From Granulosicoccus sp963833195 (GTDB taxonomy: Bacteria; Pseudomonadota; Gammaproteobacteria; Granulosicoccales; Granulosicoccaceae), in assembly GCA_963833195.1 (NCBI GenBank), contig CAWHXF010000027.1, positions 3,286,001 to 3,350,000 on the forward strand: a stretch of DNA of 64,000 nucleotides, in the 5' to 3' direction. The position numbers were made by a program, and so were the translations under genes. The notes beneath the pieces were generated by a model. That model was given only the letters and a program-made list of their open reading frames with translations, searched no databases and was not told the origin of the DNA. This document shows, one piece after another, positions 27,794 through 37,895 of this stretch (positions are counted from its first letter, which is position 1; each line of letters begins with the position of its first letter).

Positions 27794-29317
27794 ATGGATG
27801 AAGCGGACCAGGGCGCCGACATCGGCCTGATCGGGCTGGCCGTCATGGGCCAGAACCTCGTGATGAACATGGCCGACCACGGCTTCGCCGTGACGGCCTA
27901 CAACCGCACGACGGCGCGCACCACCGAGTTCGTCGAGGGGCCCGCCAAGGGCATGTCCATCCGCGGCGCCGACACGCTCGAAGCGCTGGTCGAGTCGTTG
28001 TCGGTGCCGAGGAAGGTCATGCTCATGGTGCAGGCGGGGCGCGCCGTGGACGCGGTCATCGCCGATCTCGTGCCGCTGCTGTCGAAGGGCGACGTCATCA
28101 TCGACGGCGGCAACTCGAACTACGTGGACACAGAGCGCCGCGCGAAGGAGCTCGCCGGCAAGGGGTTGCTGTTCGTCGGCACGGGCGTGTCCGGAGGCGA
28201 GGAAGGCGCGCGCCACGGCCCGTCCATGATGCCGGGCGGCCACCCGGACGCCTGGCCGCTCGTGAAGGAGATCTTCCAGGGCATCGCCGCGAAGACCGAC
28301 AAGGGCGTGCCCTGCTGCGACTGGGTCGGTGAGGGCGGCGCCGGGCACTTCGTCAAGATGGTGCACAACGGCATCGAGTACGGCGACATGCAGTTGATCG
28401 CCGAGGTGTACCACTTCATGGGCGAGCGACTCGGCATGGACAACGACGCCATGAGCGGGACCTTCGCGCGCTGGAACGCCGGGGATCTCGACAGCTACCT
28501 CGTCGAGATCACGGCCGAGATCCTCGCGTACCGCACCGCGGACGGCGAGGCGACGGTGGATCGCATCCTCGACAAGGCCGGCCAGAAGGGCACCGGCAAG
28601 TGGACCGGCATCAACGCGCTGGAGCTCGGCATTCCGCTGACCCTGATAGCGGAAGCCGTGTTCGCGCGCGCGCTGTCGGCGAGGAAGGACGAGCGGGTCG
28701 CGGCGTCGAAGGTACTCGAAGGCCCCGGAGACCAGCGCCGCGCGAAGGACCCCGAGGGCGCGCACGCGGGGGATGCGCCGGGCGCCTCGGACCGAGTGCC
28801 CGCCGACGAGCGCGACGGATGGGTCGAGTCGCTCGGGCAGGCCCTGTTCGCATCGAAGATCGTGAGCTACGCGCAGGGCTACATGCTCATGCGCGAGGCG
28901 GCGCACGAGTTCGGCTGGAAGCTGAACTACGGCGGCATCGCGCAGATGTGGCGCGGCGGCTGCATCATCCGCGCCGCCTTCCTCGACGACATCAAGGCCG
29001 CCTACGAGAAGGACGCGGAGCTCGCCAACCTGCTGATGGACGACTTCTTCAAGGCCAAGGTGCACGCGGCGCAGGCCGACTGGCGACGCGTGCTCTCGCA
29101 CGCCGTGATGCACGGTCTGCCCATGCCCGCGAGCGCCGCGGGGCTCGCCTTCTACGACGGCTACCGCAGCGCACGGCTGCCCGCGAACCTCGTGCAGGCG
29201 CAGCGCGACTACTTCGGCGCGCACACCTGGCAGCACATCGACGGCAGCCCCGAGTGGCACCACACCGACTGGACCGGCCACGGCGGCGCGGTGTCCAGCT
29301 CCGCCTACGACGCCTGA
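27794..29317 (+). CDS. gnd: 6-phosphogluconate dehydrogenase, decarboxylating
   Basis: The 507-residue protein has an N-terminal NADP site (IGLIGLAVMGQNLVMNMADHG). The catalytic block is KMVHNGIEYGDMQLIAE (Lys/His/Asn) with GTGVSGGEEGARHGPSMMPGG, and the C-terminal helices include GGCIIRAAFLDDI. It converts 6-phosphogluconate to ribulose-5-phosphate, CO2 and NADPH. E. coli Gnd has 468 residues. About 15-20 extra residues, rich in Asp/Ala/Pro, lie after SKVLEGP (~residues 315-340), and the N- and C-termini are also slightly longer. It sits in the gluconate operon, so gluconate carbon here can enter the pentose phosphate path. No edd/eda genes are in the window. Confidence 0.95.
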   Translation: MDEADQGADIGLIGLAVMGQNLVMNMADHGFAVTAYNRTTARTTEFVEGPAKGMSIRGADTLEALVESLSVPRKVMLMVQAGRAVDAVIADLVPLLSKGDVIIDGGNSNYVDTERRAKELAGKGLLFVGTGVSGGEEGARHGPSMMPGGHPDAWPLVKEIFQGIAAKTDKGVPCCDWVGEGGAGHFVKMVHNGIEYGDMQLIAEVYHFMGERLGMDNDAMSGTFARWNAGDLDSYLVEITAEILAYRTADGEATVDRILDKAGQKGTGKWTGINALELGIPLTLIAEAVFARALSARKDERVAASKVLEGPGDQRRAKDPEGAHAGDAPGASDRVPADERDGWVESLGQALFASKIVSYAQGYMLMREAAHEFGWKLNYGGIAQMWRGGCIIRAAFLDDIKAAYEKDAELANLLMDDFFKAKVHAAQADWRRVLSHAVMHGLPMPASAAGLAFYDGYRSARLPANLVQAQRDYFGAHTWQHIDGSPEWHHTDWTGHGGAVSSSAYDA

Positions 29318-29339
29318 GCCATCCCCGGAGACCTGGACC

Positions 29340-29840
29340 ATGCTGTTCGGCATTCCCGCGAACCTGCCGCCGCTGCTGCTCGAGACGCTCGCGCGCATGG
29401 GGCACGGCGACGAGATCGCCATCGTCGACGCGAACTACCCGGCCTACTCCGACGCGAGCGAAACCTACGTCGACGAGCCGATAGAGCTGCCCGGTCGCGA
29501 CGTTCCGCAGGCCATGGCCGACATCCTCGCGCTGATGCCGCTCGACACCTTCGACGAGGCCCCGGTGATCGCCATGGGCGCACCGGACCCCGCGGACGGC
29601 TCGCGCTCCGGGCCGCCGAGCGTGCACCGCGAGATGCAGCGCGTGCTCGAGTCGGTGCCGGGCGCGCCGTGGCAGCTCGACACGCTCGAGCGCTTCGTGT
29701 TCTACGAGCGCGTGCGCACGGGCTTCGCGGTCGTGCGCACCGTGGAGCGCCGACCGTGGGGCAACGTCATCCTGAAGAAGGGCGTGATCGCGCCGGACGG
29801 CTCGTTGATGACGCCGGAGATCGCGGCGGGGATCGGCTGA
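29340..29840 (+). CDS. RbsD/FucU-family sugar mutarotase (L-fucose mutarotase-like)
   Basis: The 166-residue protein matches the RbsD/FucU fold: PLLLETLARMGHGDEIAIVDANYP at the start (the conserved His interconverts anomers) and YERVRTGFAVVRTVERRPWGNVILKKGVI at the end. PWGNVIL with a final ILKKGV fits FucU better than RbsD. Such enzymes speed the alpha/beta change of free sugars. It is the last gene of the gluconate run, 22 bp after gnd, and converges with the AEC carrier 1 bp away. Its exact sugar is unknown. Confidence 0.85.
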   Translation: MLFGIPANLPPLLLETLARMGHGDEIAIVDANYPAYSDASETYVDEPIELPGRDVPQAMADILALMPLDTFDEAPVIAMGAPDPADGSRSGPPSVHREMQRVLESVPGAPWQLDTLERFVFYERVRTGFAVVRTVERRPWGNVILKKGVIAPDGSLMTPEIAAGIG

Positions 29841-29841
29841 G

Positions 29842-30723
29842 TCAGAGGACCAGCGCCAGCACCACGGGCAGGTAGACGATGGCCCCGAGGTGCGTCACCA
29901 GGATCAGCCCCGTCACCTCGGTGGCGTCGCGTCCGTGCTTCGCCGCCAGCAGGTAGTTGAACACCGCCACCGGTACCACGGTCTCGATCACGAGCACTCC
30001 GCGCGCCGCGCCCTCGAAGCCGAAGCCCGCGGCCACGCCGAAACCGACGCCCGCCGCCAGCAGCGTGCGCACGGCCGACCACACCAGGCTCGACGGCAGG
30101 GACGCCGCGCGCATGGCGCCGAGACTCACGCCGAGCGTGATCAGCATCAGCGGAATGGTGATCTGCCCGAGTAGCGCCAGCGTCTCGAGCGCGACGGTGG
30201 GCGGTTGCACGCCCGACGCGCGCACGGGCACCGCCAGCGCGATGGCTTGCAGCACCGGCGAGCGCAACACGCGACGCCAGTCGAGGGAGCCCGCGTACAC
30301 CGCTTCGCCGAGGCTGAACAGCAGCAGGCACTGCGCCGCGAAGAAGCCCATGGCGTAGGCCAGCCCCTCTTCGCCGAACGCGAAGAGACACACGGGCAGG
30401 CCGAGGTTGCCGGTGTTGCCGACCGTATGCGCCACGCCGAGCCGCCAGTCGCGCCCCGCGACGCGCAGCAGCGCCATGCCGACCGGAGCGAGCACGGCGT
30501 GCACCGCGAAGGTCGCGAGCGCCATGCGCCCGAGCGAGGCGAACGGCACGCTCGCGGTCACGAGCGTGTGGAACATCAGCGCGGGCAGGCTGACGTTCAC
30601 GACGAGCGCCGTGACGAAGTCCAGCGGGTAGGCCCCGCCGCGACGGCTCCACGCGAGCCCGATCAGCGCGAGGCAGATGCCGGGAGCCAGGATCCCGACG
30701 ATCTGCAGTGCGAGCGCGCCCAT
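29842..30723 (-). CDS. AEC-family (auxin efflux carrier) transporter
   Basis: The 293-residue membrane protein has about ten helices. The family's first motif, VNVSLPALMFHTLV, and the repeat in the second half, IPLMLITLGVSLGAM, are typical of AEC carriers, as is HTVGNTGNLGLPVCLFAFGEEGLAYAM. These carriers move organic anions or small acids such as malate. The gene is convergent with fucU and divergent from the EamA gene (8 bp between starts), so its promoter must lie inside that neighbour. Confidence 0.87.
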   Translation of the reverse strand: MGALALQIVGILAPGICLALIGLAWSRRGGAYPLDFVTALVVNVSLPALMFHTLVTASVPFASLGRMALATFAVHAVLAPVGMALLRVAGRDWRLGVAHTVGNTGNLGLPVCLFAFGEEGLAYAMGFFAAQCLLLFSLGEAVYAGSLDWRRVLRSPVLQAIALAVPVRASGVQPPTVALETLALLGQITIPLMLITLGVSLGAMRAASLPSSLVWSAVRTLLAAGVGFGVAAGFGFEGAARGVLVIETVVPVAVFNYLLAAKHGRDATEVTGLILVTHLGAIVYLPVVLALVL

Positions 30724-30731
30724 CGGCGGGC

Positions 30732-31649
30732 ATGATGGGTAGTTCCCCGTGCCGGACCGCCCGCTTGCCCTACTCCCACATCGCCCTCGTCGTACTGATC
30801 AACGCGTTGTGGGGGTTCAACTTCGTGGCCGCGAAGGACGGCACCCTCGCGTTCGGCCCGTTGTCCTTCGTCGCGCTGCGCTTCGCCATCGTGCTGGTGC
30901 TGCTGCTGCCCTGGCTGCGACCGGTGCCCGGACGCATGCGGAGATCGTGACCATCGGGCTGGTCATGGGCATCGGCCACTTCACCTTCATGTTCTACGCG
31001 ATCTGGCTGGCGGGCTCGCTGTCGTCGATCGCCGTCGCCTCGCAGCTGTCCGTGCCGTTCGCGACGCTGCTGGCCATCGTGTTCCTGGGCGAGCGCATCC
31101 GGCTGATCCGCGCCGTCGCCATCGCCATGTCCTTCGCGGGCGTGGTCATCATCGCGTTCGCGCCCGTCGGCGCCGAGCACGTGCTGGCGCTCGGGCTGAC
31201 GACCGTGGCCTCGGCGGCCATGGGCGTCGCGACGATCCTCATGCGCCGGCTTGCGCGGCGTCGGCACCTTCACGCTGCAGGCCTGGATCGCGCTCGTCGC
31301 CACGGTCTCGGTCGGTGCCATCGCGTGGACGATCGAGCGGCCGGAGCTCGCGACGTTCACGTCGGCGCCGCTCGTGGACTGGTGGTCGCCGGTGTACTCG
31401 GCCGTGGGCGCGACCATCGTCGGCCACGGCGCGCAGTACTGGCTGCTGCAGCGCCACGAGGTCAACCAGGTGGCGCCGTTCGTGACGCTGGCCACGCTGT
31501 TCGCGATCGGCTTCGGCGTCGTGCTGCTGGACGACCCGCTGACGCCGCGCATCGTGGCGGGCGGACTGCTCACCCTGGCGGGCGTCACCATCGTCGCGGT
31601 GCGGAACGCCGCGCGGCGCGCACCGACGACGGTGCGGACGCCGCGCTAG
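30732..31649 (+). pseudogene. EamA/DMT-family transporter with two frame breaks
   Basis: Three frame segments together make a normal ~300-residue, ten-helix EamA carrier. Segment 1 (from ATG 30732) has SHIALVVLINALWGFNFVAAKDG. After a one-base loss near 30940, segment 2 has EIVTIGLVMGIGHFTFMFYA and LGERIRLIRAVAIAMSFAGVV. After a one-base gain near 31245, segment 3 has GVGTFTLQAWIALVATVS and ends QVAPFVTLATLFAIGFGVVL. All conserved parts are present and the net shift is zero, so sequencing error is more likely than decay. Its TAG overlaps the stop of the convergent HTTM gene. The substrate is unknown. Confidence 0.8.
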
Positions 31650-33101
31650 AAGAACAGTCGCGGCAGCGGCTTGCGGTTCGGCATCAGCCACTCTTCGGTC
31701 GGCGCGTCGCGCGGTATCGCGCTCAGGTCGACCTGACGGCGCACCAGCGCGATGGGCTCGCGCGTGTTCAGCGAGCAGGACGTCCAGGCGTGCACGGCCA
31801 CGTCCTCGTCCGGAGTGCGCCGGTACTCGGTCTTCCGCGAACTGCGCGAACTGCCACAGCAGGTCCGGGATGCAGGCCATCGCGCGCGTCTGCTTGCGCG
31901 CTCAGGTGGCTCCGCGGGTCCACCACCTCGCGCGTGCCGTCGGCGTGCACGACGACGAAGCTTGCGCGACCGACCTTCGAGCGCAGCTTCATGCGCCACG
32001 AGAAGCGGTGACCGTCCTCGTTCCAGGCGACATCGCCGGGGGCGGCGAGGTGGCGCAGCGGCACGACGCACTGCAGCACGAGCCAGGTGCAGACGCCGAC
32101 CACGATGATCGTGCGCGTCGCGGGAGCGTAGGTCCACGTCGACCGTGTCACGGCGTGCGACCTCGGGGTCCGGCATCGCGGACACGGTGCCCGGCGCGCC
32201 CGACGGATCGGCCGATCGTGTCGAGCGTGCGTCCGACCGCCGTCGCGCCGCCGACGCCGCGCGCGCGCAGCCAGCGTGCGAACTGCCGCGGCCAGTCGGC
32301 ATCGAACAGCATCAGCGTCGCCGCGAAGGTCATGAACGGGAAGATGCCGATGTTGAAGGTGAACGCGTTGATCAGGTGGAACACCGCGTACACGCCTAGC
32401 ACCGGCAGCCGCGTGCGCCGGAACAGCAGCAGCGGCGCACCGATCAGGTGCAGCGCGATGGCGCCGTAGCTCGCCGCCGCGATGCCGGGGTCCTGCGTGA
32501 TCCACTGGAAGAACGGCGCCGCATCGTGGCTGCGGTTGTTCATCCACAGCCGCATGGGCTCGAGCTGCAGCCAGTCGGCGGTCAGCTTCACGATGCCGGC
32601 GTAGAGCAGCACGATCTCGGTCTGCGCGGCCAGCCAGAAGCGTGGCCAGTTCGGGATCGTGGCCGAGGCGAGCGCGGGGCGCCGACGCGCGTCGAGCGAC
32701 CACAGCCGGTGCGCGGGCACGAACACCAGGATCGCCGCGTACAGCATGGCGAGATAGAAATGGTTCAGGTACAGCGCCTGATCGAGCAGGAACAGGTACG
32801 AGAACGTGAGCAGCAGCACGATCGCCGACACGCGGTAGTACAGCCCGAGCATGACGCCCGCGGCCGCGAGCCCCATGACCACGAACCCGAGCTCGAGCCC
32901 GATGCCCGGCGGCACGCGCACCCACTCGAAGCCGGAGTACTTGAAGAGCAGGTCCGGCTCCCGATACATGCAGTCGAGGCACAGGAAGCCGCCGTAGTTG
33001 ATCGCCTCGAACAGCATCAGCGCGCCGAACGCGATGCGCAGGACCGCCAGCGATGCGGCGTCGACCGGCGCGAAGAACACGCGGCGCAGTGCGGAACGCA
33101 T
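31646..33101 (-). pseudogene. HTTM/vitamin-K-dependent gamma-carboxylase homologue, three frame breaks
   Basis: The first 300 residues are one frame from ATG 33101: APVDAASLAVLRIAFGALML, YRVSAIVLLLTFSYLFLLDQ, LYLNHFYLAMLYA and LYAGIVKLTADWLQLEPM. Lys172 in the last motif aligns with the catalytic Lys218 of human gamma-glutamyl carboxylase (AGVKKLDADW). The rest continues after breaks near 32190, 31900 and 31838 (FSWRMKLRSKVGRASFVVVH; then MACIPDLLWQFAQFAED; then DVAVHAWTSCSLNTREPIAL), ending at 31646. All family blocks occur in the right order, so the gene is probably intact in the organism. Bacterial members are common but their reaction is unproven. It is divergent from pilY1. Confidence 0.8.
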
Positions 33102-33231
33102 CCCGGAACTCCGGATTCGCGCTCAAGGCGTCGACGCTCCCGCCGCCATCCGGTGCGACGAGCTCCGCCCGTCCTTCGCGCGCCGCGCGAGGGAGCCGGG
33201 CGCGACGGGGCGCTGCGCGAGGGGATGCACC

Positions 33232-36221
33232 ATGCAGGCGATTGTTGCACGGTCGAACGACGTCGTGACGCGTACGCGAGCGAGCGGCGCGGGGACGCTG
33301 CGCGCCGGCGCCGTGGCGCTGCTGGTGGCCGCGGCGACGGCGATGCCGGCGGCCGCGGACGATCTCGACGTGTACCGCGAACGGCTCGCGCTGCAGCAGA
33401 AGCCCAACATCCTCTTCGTGCTGGACTACTCCGGCAGCATGCGTCGGGACACCGACGGGAACCACCCGCCGGCCGCCGGGCGCGAGACGAAGATCGACAT
33501 CCTGCGCACGGCGATGGAGAACGTGCTCGGGGCCAACGAGCAGACCATCAACGCGGGCATCGGCTCGGTCTTCGGCGGCCGTCCGTCGGGCGTGCGCTGG
33601 CCGATCGCCCCGCTGAGCGCCGACCCCTCGACGGTCGATCCGGACATCCCCGAGCGCACGCGCAGCATGGCCCAGGTCATGATGTCGCAGCTCGAGCGCC
33701 AGGGCGCCGCCGGCAACACCCAGACCGTCAACGCGCTGATCGAGGCGGCGCAGTACTTCGGGGGCGGAGCCGTGCTGAACGGCAGCCACCCGGTGGACGA
33801 GCACGACGGGCACCGCCCGGACACCTGGGATCCCGCGACGCGGCGCTACGCGGGAGGCAACCCGCGAGCGCGCCGTTGCCGGCGGCCTATTCGACGGCCA
33901 AGGGCCGCGGCTACCGGGGCAAGAAGTGGCGCGGCGCCAGCTACGAGGCGCCGCCGATCGGCGAGTGCCAGGCGAACGCCATCGTGCTGATCTCGGACGG
34001 CCAGCCGACGAGCGCTGCAACGCAACGACGCGATCGACTCCCTCATCGGCACGAACGCCTGCGAGGACCTCAGCACGAGCATCTTCGGCAGGGCCGCCGG
34101 CCAGGGAGCGGCGGGCAACTGCGGCCCGGAGATCGTGCGCGCACTGGCGAGCACGCCGCTCGACTCCGGGCTGCCGGACAGCACCGTGGCCACCTACACC
34201 GTCGGCTTCGCGCTCTCCGACGAGGACCCCGGGAAGAAGTACCTGGAGCGCCTGGCCGTCGACGGACAGGGCGCGTACTACAACGCGGAGAACCCCGCCG
34301 CACTGAACAAGGCGCTGCAGGACATCGTCGAGGACGTGAGCTTCGGCGCGGAGAGTTTCGTCGAGCTGTCCGTGGGGGCCGACCGGGCGACGTTCTCGAA
34401 CGCCGACCGCGCGTACATGAACCTCTTCAGCCCCACCGACAAGGCCGGGTGGAGCGGCAACCTCAAGGGCTACATGCGCGGCCCCGACGGACTCGTGGAC
34501 GTCAACGGCAACAAGGCGACCCGCAACGATGGCGACGTCACGCGGTTCGCGCCCGGTGCGCAGAGCTTCTGGTCCGCGGAGCCCGACGGCAACAATGTCG
34601 ACCGGGGCGGCGCCTCGTCGCGGCTCGTGGCCGCGACGCGCGCGCTCTACACCGCGGGCCCGGGCGACGAGGGCGTCGCGCTGAAGGACTCGGCCGAGCA
34701 CGCGCTCGACATCGCGAACGCCGCGCTCACCCCGGCGATGCTCGGCACGGACTCGAGGGCCGAGCGCGACGCCGCGCTCGCCTGGTTGCCCGCGGCGGCG
34801 ATGGGCGACCCGCTGCATTCGAAGAGCGTGAGCATCGACTACGGGGACCGCGAGGTCGTCTACGTGATGACGAACCAGGGTTTGCTGCACGCCATCGACG
34901 CCACGGAGACCGACGCGACGGGCGGCGACGAGCTCTTCGCCTTCATGCCGAAGCGCCTGCTGCGGAACCTTCCGGTGCTGCAGGGCGGTGCCACGGGCAT
35001 CGATCACGTCTACGGCCTGGACGGCGGGCTCACGCCGTGGCACACCGACGCCGACGGCGACGGCACGGTCGACGACGGCGAGGAGCTGCTGCTGGTGTTC
35101 GGCATGCGTCGCGGCGGCACGGCCTACTACGCGCTGGACGTGACGGATCCGACCAGCCCCCGCCTGGACTGGGTGATCGACGACACCACGGCAGGCTTCG
35201 AAGAGCTCGCGCAGAGCTGGTCGCGTCCGGCGCTCGTCGACGTGCGCAGCGGCGGCACCGGCAGCACGCTGAAGGAGCGCGTGCTCGTGTTCGGCGGCGG
35301 CTACGATGCCGACCGGCTCGACGGTCGGAAGAAGCGCCGCGACGCGGACGGCAACGCGATCTACCTGGTCGATCGGCGCGGCAACCGCGTCGCACGCTTC
35401 GCGCATCCGCAGATGAAGCACTCGATCGCCGCGGACCCGACGGTCATCGACAGCGACGCCGACGGCCTTGCCGATCGACTCTACGCCGCCGACGTTGGCG
35501 GTCAGGTGTGGCGCGTGGACTTCGACGACCCGACCATCGACGCGGACACCACCGTCACGCGACTGGCCGACCTGGGCGCGGACCACCCGCTTCTTCGCCG
35601 CGCCGAGCGTGGCGCTGAACCTGGGCGGCGGCTCGCCGTTCCTGTCGATCGCGGTCGGCTCCGGCGACCGTACCGATCCGCTCGAGGACGACACGAGCAA
35701 CGCCTTCTTCATGCTGCGCGACGAGGCCGTGGACAAGGGTGCACCCTCCGCCGCCCTGCCACGCATCCGAGTCTCGGACCTCTACGACGCCACGAGCGAC
35801 GCGCTGTCCTCGAGCGATGCGGCCGTGCGCACGCAGGCCGAGGCGCGACTGATCGCTGCGCGCGGCTGGAGGATCGATCTGCTGCCCGGCGAGAAGTCGC
35901 TGTCGCGCGTCGTCGCCTTCGAGGGCAAGCTCCTGGCGACCACCTATCGCGCCGATCAGGGCCTGGTTGACGATCCGTGCGAGTTCGGCGAGGACCGTCG
36001 GCTGTACGTCATGGACATCGTCACCGCGCGCTCGCGACCGCTGTCGAGCGACGAACACGACGGTCACGGCGCGCTACCGTTCGCTCGAGGGCGCCGGCAT
36101 CCCGAGCGCCCCGCTCGCGACGTTGAACAGCCTGACCGGCGATGCCGACATCTACGTCGGCAACGAGAAGGTGGGCGAGGACGACACGGTCCTCAGGCGC
36201 GTGTACTGGCACGCGAAGTGA
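33232..36221 (+). pseudogene. pilY1: PilY1-like type IV pilus protein, four frame breaks
   Basis: The gene starts at ATG 33232 behind GAGGGG, with a signal peptide (AVALLVAAATAMPAAADD). The von Willebrand A-like part has the MIDAS motif DYSGSM. The C-terminal PilY1 propeller includes AMGDPLHSKSVSIDYG, VYVMTNQGLLHAIDA, DELFAFMPKRLLRNLP and a calcium-type loop DADGDGTVDDGEE. The ending has YVGNEKVGEDDTVLRRVYW. Frame breaks occur near 33865 (-1), 34015 (+1), 35585 (+1) and 36045 (+1), and homology is continuous across them, so sequencing errors are likely. PilY1 sits at the pilus tip or base and controls adhesion and retraction. The length (about 995 codons) is near the P. aeruginosa protein (1161). 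No minor pilin genes adjoin it. The pilU-like ATPase follows after 80 bp. Confidence 0.85.
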
Positions 36222-36301
36222 CGTGACGAAGGGTGCGGACACGGGCCGCGGCGTCGATACGTCCGGCTGTCCCCGCGCCCCTCAAGGATCAACGGCCCAC
36301 G

Positions 36302-37816
36302 ATGGATTTCAACGCGCTCCTGAAGCGGCTCGTCGACTTCGACGGCTCGGACCTGTATCTCTCGACCGGTGCGCCGCCGAGCGCGAAGTTCGCGGGGGAG
36401 CTGACCGCGCTCTCGGACGTGCCCTACGCGCACGGCGAGGTCGCGGCCATCTGCGACGCGATCCTGAACGACGAGCAGCGCGCCGAGTTCGAGCGCGAGT
36501 CCGAGATGAACCTCGCCATCTCTCCCGAAGGCGTCGGGCGCTTCAGGCTCAACATGTTCCGCCAGCGCAACGAGGTGTCGCTGGTGGCGCGGAACATCAA
36601 GACCGAGATCCCGAACCTGGACGATCTGGGCCTGCCCGAGGTGCTCAAGGACGTCATCACGGCCAAGAACGGGCTGGTGCTGTTCGTCGGCGGCACGGGC
36701 TCGGGCAAGTCGACCTCGCTCGCCGCGCTCATCGATCACCGCAACGGCTTCAAGGGCGGGCACATCATCACGATCGAGGATCCGGTCGAGTACGTGCACC
36801 CGCACAAGAAGTGCATCGTCAACCAGCGCGAGGTGGGCGTCGACACCAACAGCTTCCACGCCGCGCTGAAGAACACCCTGCGCCAGGCGCCCGACGTGAT
36901 CCTGATCGGCGAGATACGCGACCGGGAGACGATGGAGCACGCGGTGGCCTTCGCCGAGACCGGGCACCTGGCCATCTCCACGCTGCACGCGAACAACGCC
37001 AACCAGGCGCTCGATCGCATCATCAACTTCTTTCCCGAAGAGCGGAAGGCGCAGCTGCTGCACGATCTCGGGAACAACATCCGCGCGATCGTCTCGCAGC
37101 GCCTGATACCCACCGTCGACGGCAAGCGCTGCGCGGCGATAGAGATCCTGCTCGGCTCGCACACGATCAAGCAGATGATCATGAAGGACCAGCTCTCGGA
37201 CATAAAGGAGGCCATGCTGAAGTCCGAGAACATGGGCATGAAGACCTTCGACAGCGCACTGTTCGATCTCGTGCAGGAGGGTCGCATCACGCAGGACGAG
37301 GCGTTGAAGAACGCGGATTCCGCGAACAACCTGCGCCTGCGGCTGAAGCTCACCGGCAAGGCCGCCGACGAGCCCGAGCCCGCTGAGCTGCTGCTGCGCG
37401 GTCAGCTGCCGAGCGAGGCGGCCGCGGCGAAGGCGGCCGAGGAAGCGGCCGACACCGCGGACGAGGACACGGGCGGGACGCGGGACGAGGCGGCGCGGGA
37501 CGAAGCCGCTCCGGCGCAGGACATCCACGCCATGATGGCGGCGAGCATCGCGGGCTCGCGGGGAGCCGATGCGGCGAACGAGGCCGACGGCGCCGAAGCC
37601 CCCGCGGCGGACGACGCGGCCGCGCGGCTCGCGGCGGCCAGCGCGAAGCTCGCCGCACTGAAGGCGGCGAAGGCTGCCGCGGCGCCGGCGGCCGCGCCCG
37701 CACCGACCGCCGGCGGGTTCGAGTTGTCGCTCGAATCGATCGAGGAGCCCGAGCCGGAGCCCGGCGACGAGGAGGATGACCCCGGTGTGATCGGCGGAAT
37801 GCGGCGCGCGAGCTGA
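36302..37816 (+). CDS. pilU: Type IV pilus retraction ATPase, PilU-like, with a long C-terminal extension
   Basis: The protein has 504 residues. Walker A GGTGSGKST is at 130-138. The Asp box (IITIEDPVEYVH), the Walker B region (QAPDVILIGEIRDRETM) and the His box (AETGHLAISTLHANNA) are intact. SDIKEAMLKSENMGMKTFDSALFDL and NADSANNLRLRLKL favour PilU over PilT. After ~residue 370 comes a 130-residue Ala/Glu/Asp-rich tail that normal PilU (~380 aa) lacks. It ends in an acidic segment (EEPEPEPGDEEDDP). The enzyme powers pilus retraction in the cytoplasm. It follows pilY1 rather than its usual partner pilT, which is not in the window. Confidence 0.9.
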   Translation: MDFNALLKRLVDFDGSDLYLSTGAPPSAKFAGELTALSDVPYAHGEVAAICDAILNDEQRAEFERESEMNLAISPEGVGRFRLNMFRQRNEVSLVARNIKTEIPNLDDLGLPEVLKDVITAKNGLVLFVGGTGSGKSTSLAALIDHRNGFKGGHIITIEDPVEYVHPHKKCIVNQREVGVDTNSFHAALKNTLRQAPDVILIGEIRDRETMEHAVAFAETGHLAISTLHANNANQALDRIINFFPEERKAQLLHDLGNNIRAIVSQRLIPTVDGKRCAAIEILLGSHTIKQMIMKDQLSDIKEAMLKSENMGMKTFDSALFDLVQEGRITQDEALKNADSANNLRLRLKLTGKAADEPEPAELLLRGQLPSEAAAAKAAEEAADTADEDTGGTRDEAARDEAAPAQDIHAMMAASIAGSRGADAANEADGAEAPAADDAAARLAAASAKLAALKAAKAAAAPAAAPAPTAGGFELSLESIEEPEPEPGDEEDDPGVIGGMRRAS

Positions 37817-37895
37817 CGCGGCGGGCGGATCGGGCGGCGCGCCCAGGGCGCGAGGGCGGTATGCTCGCGCCGATGCCACCCGCAATCCATACAGC

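Noticed and set aside
31768..35766. A 4-kb open frame on the minus strand opposite pilY1
   Set aside because: Codon usage and text are Arg/Gly/Ala-rich with no family match along most of it. Only the stretch inside 31838-32200 is real coding (part of the HTTM gene).
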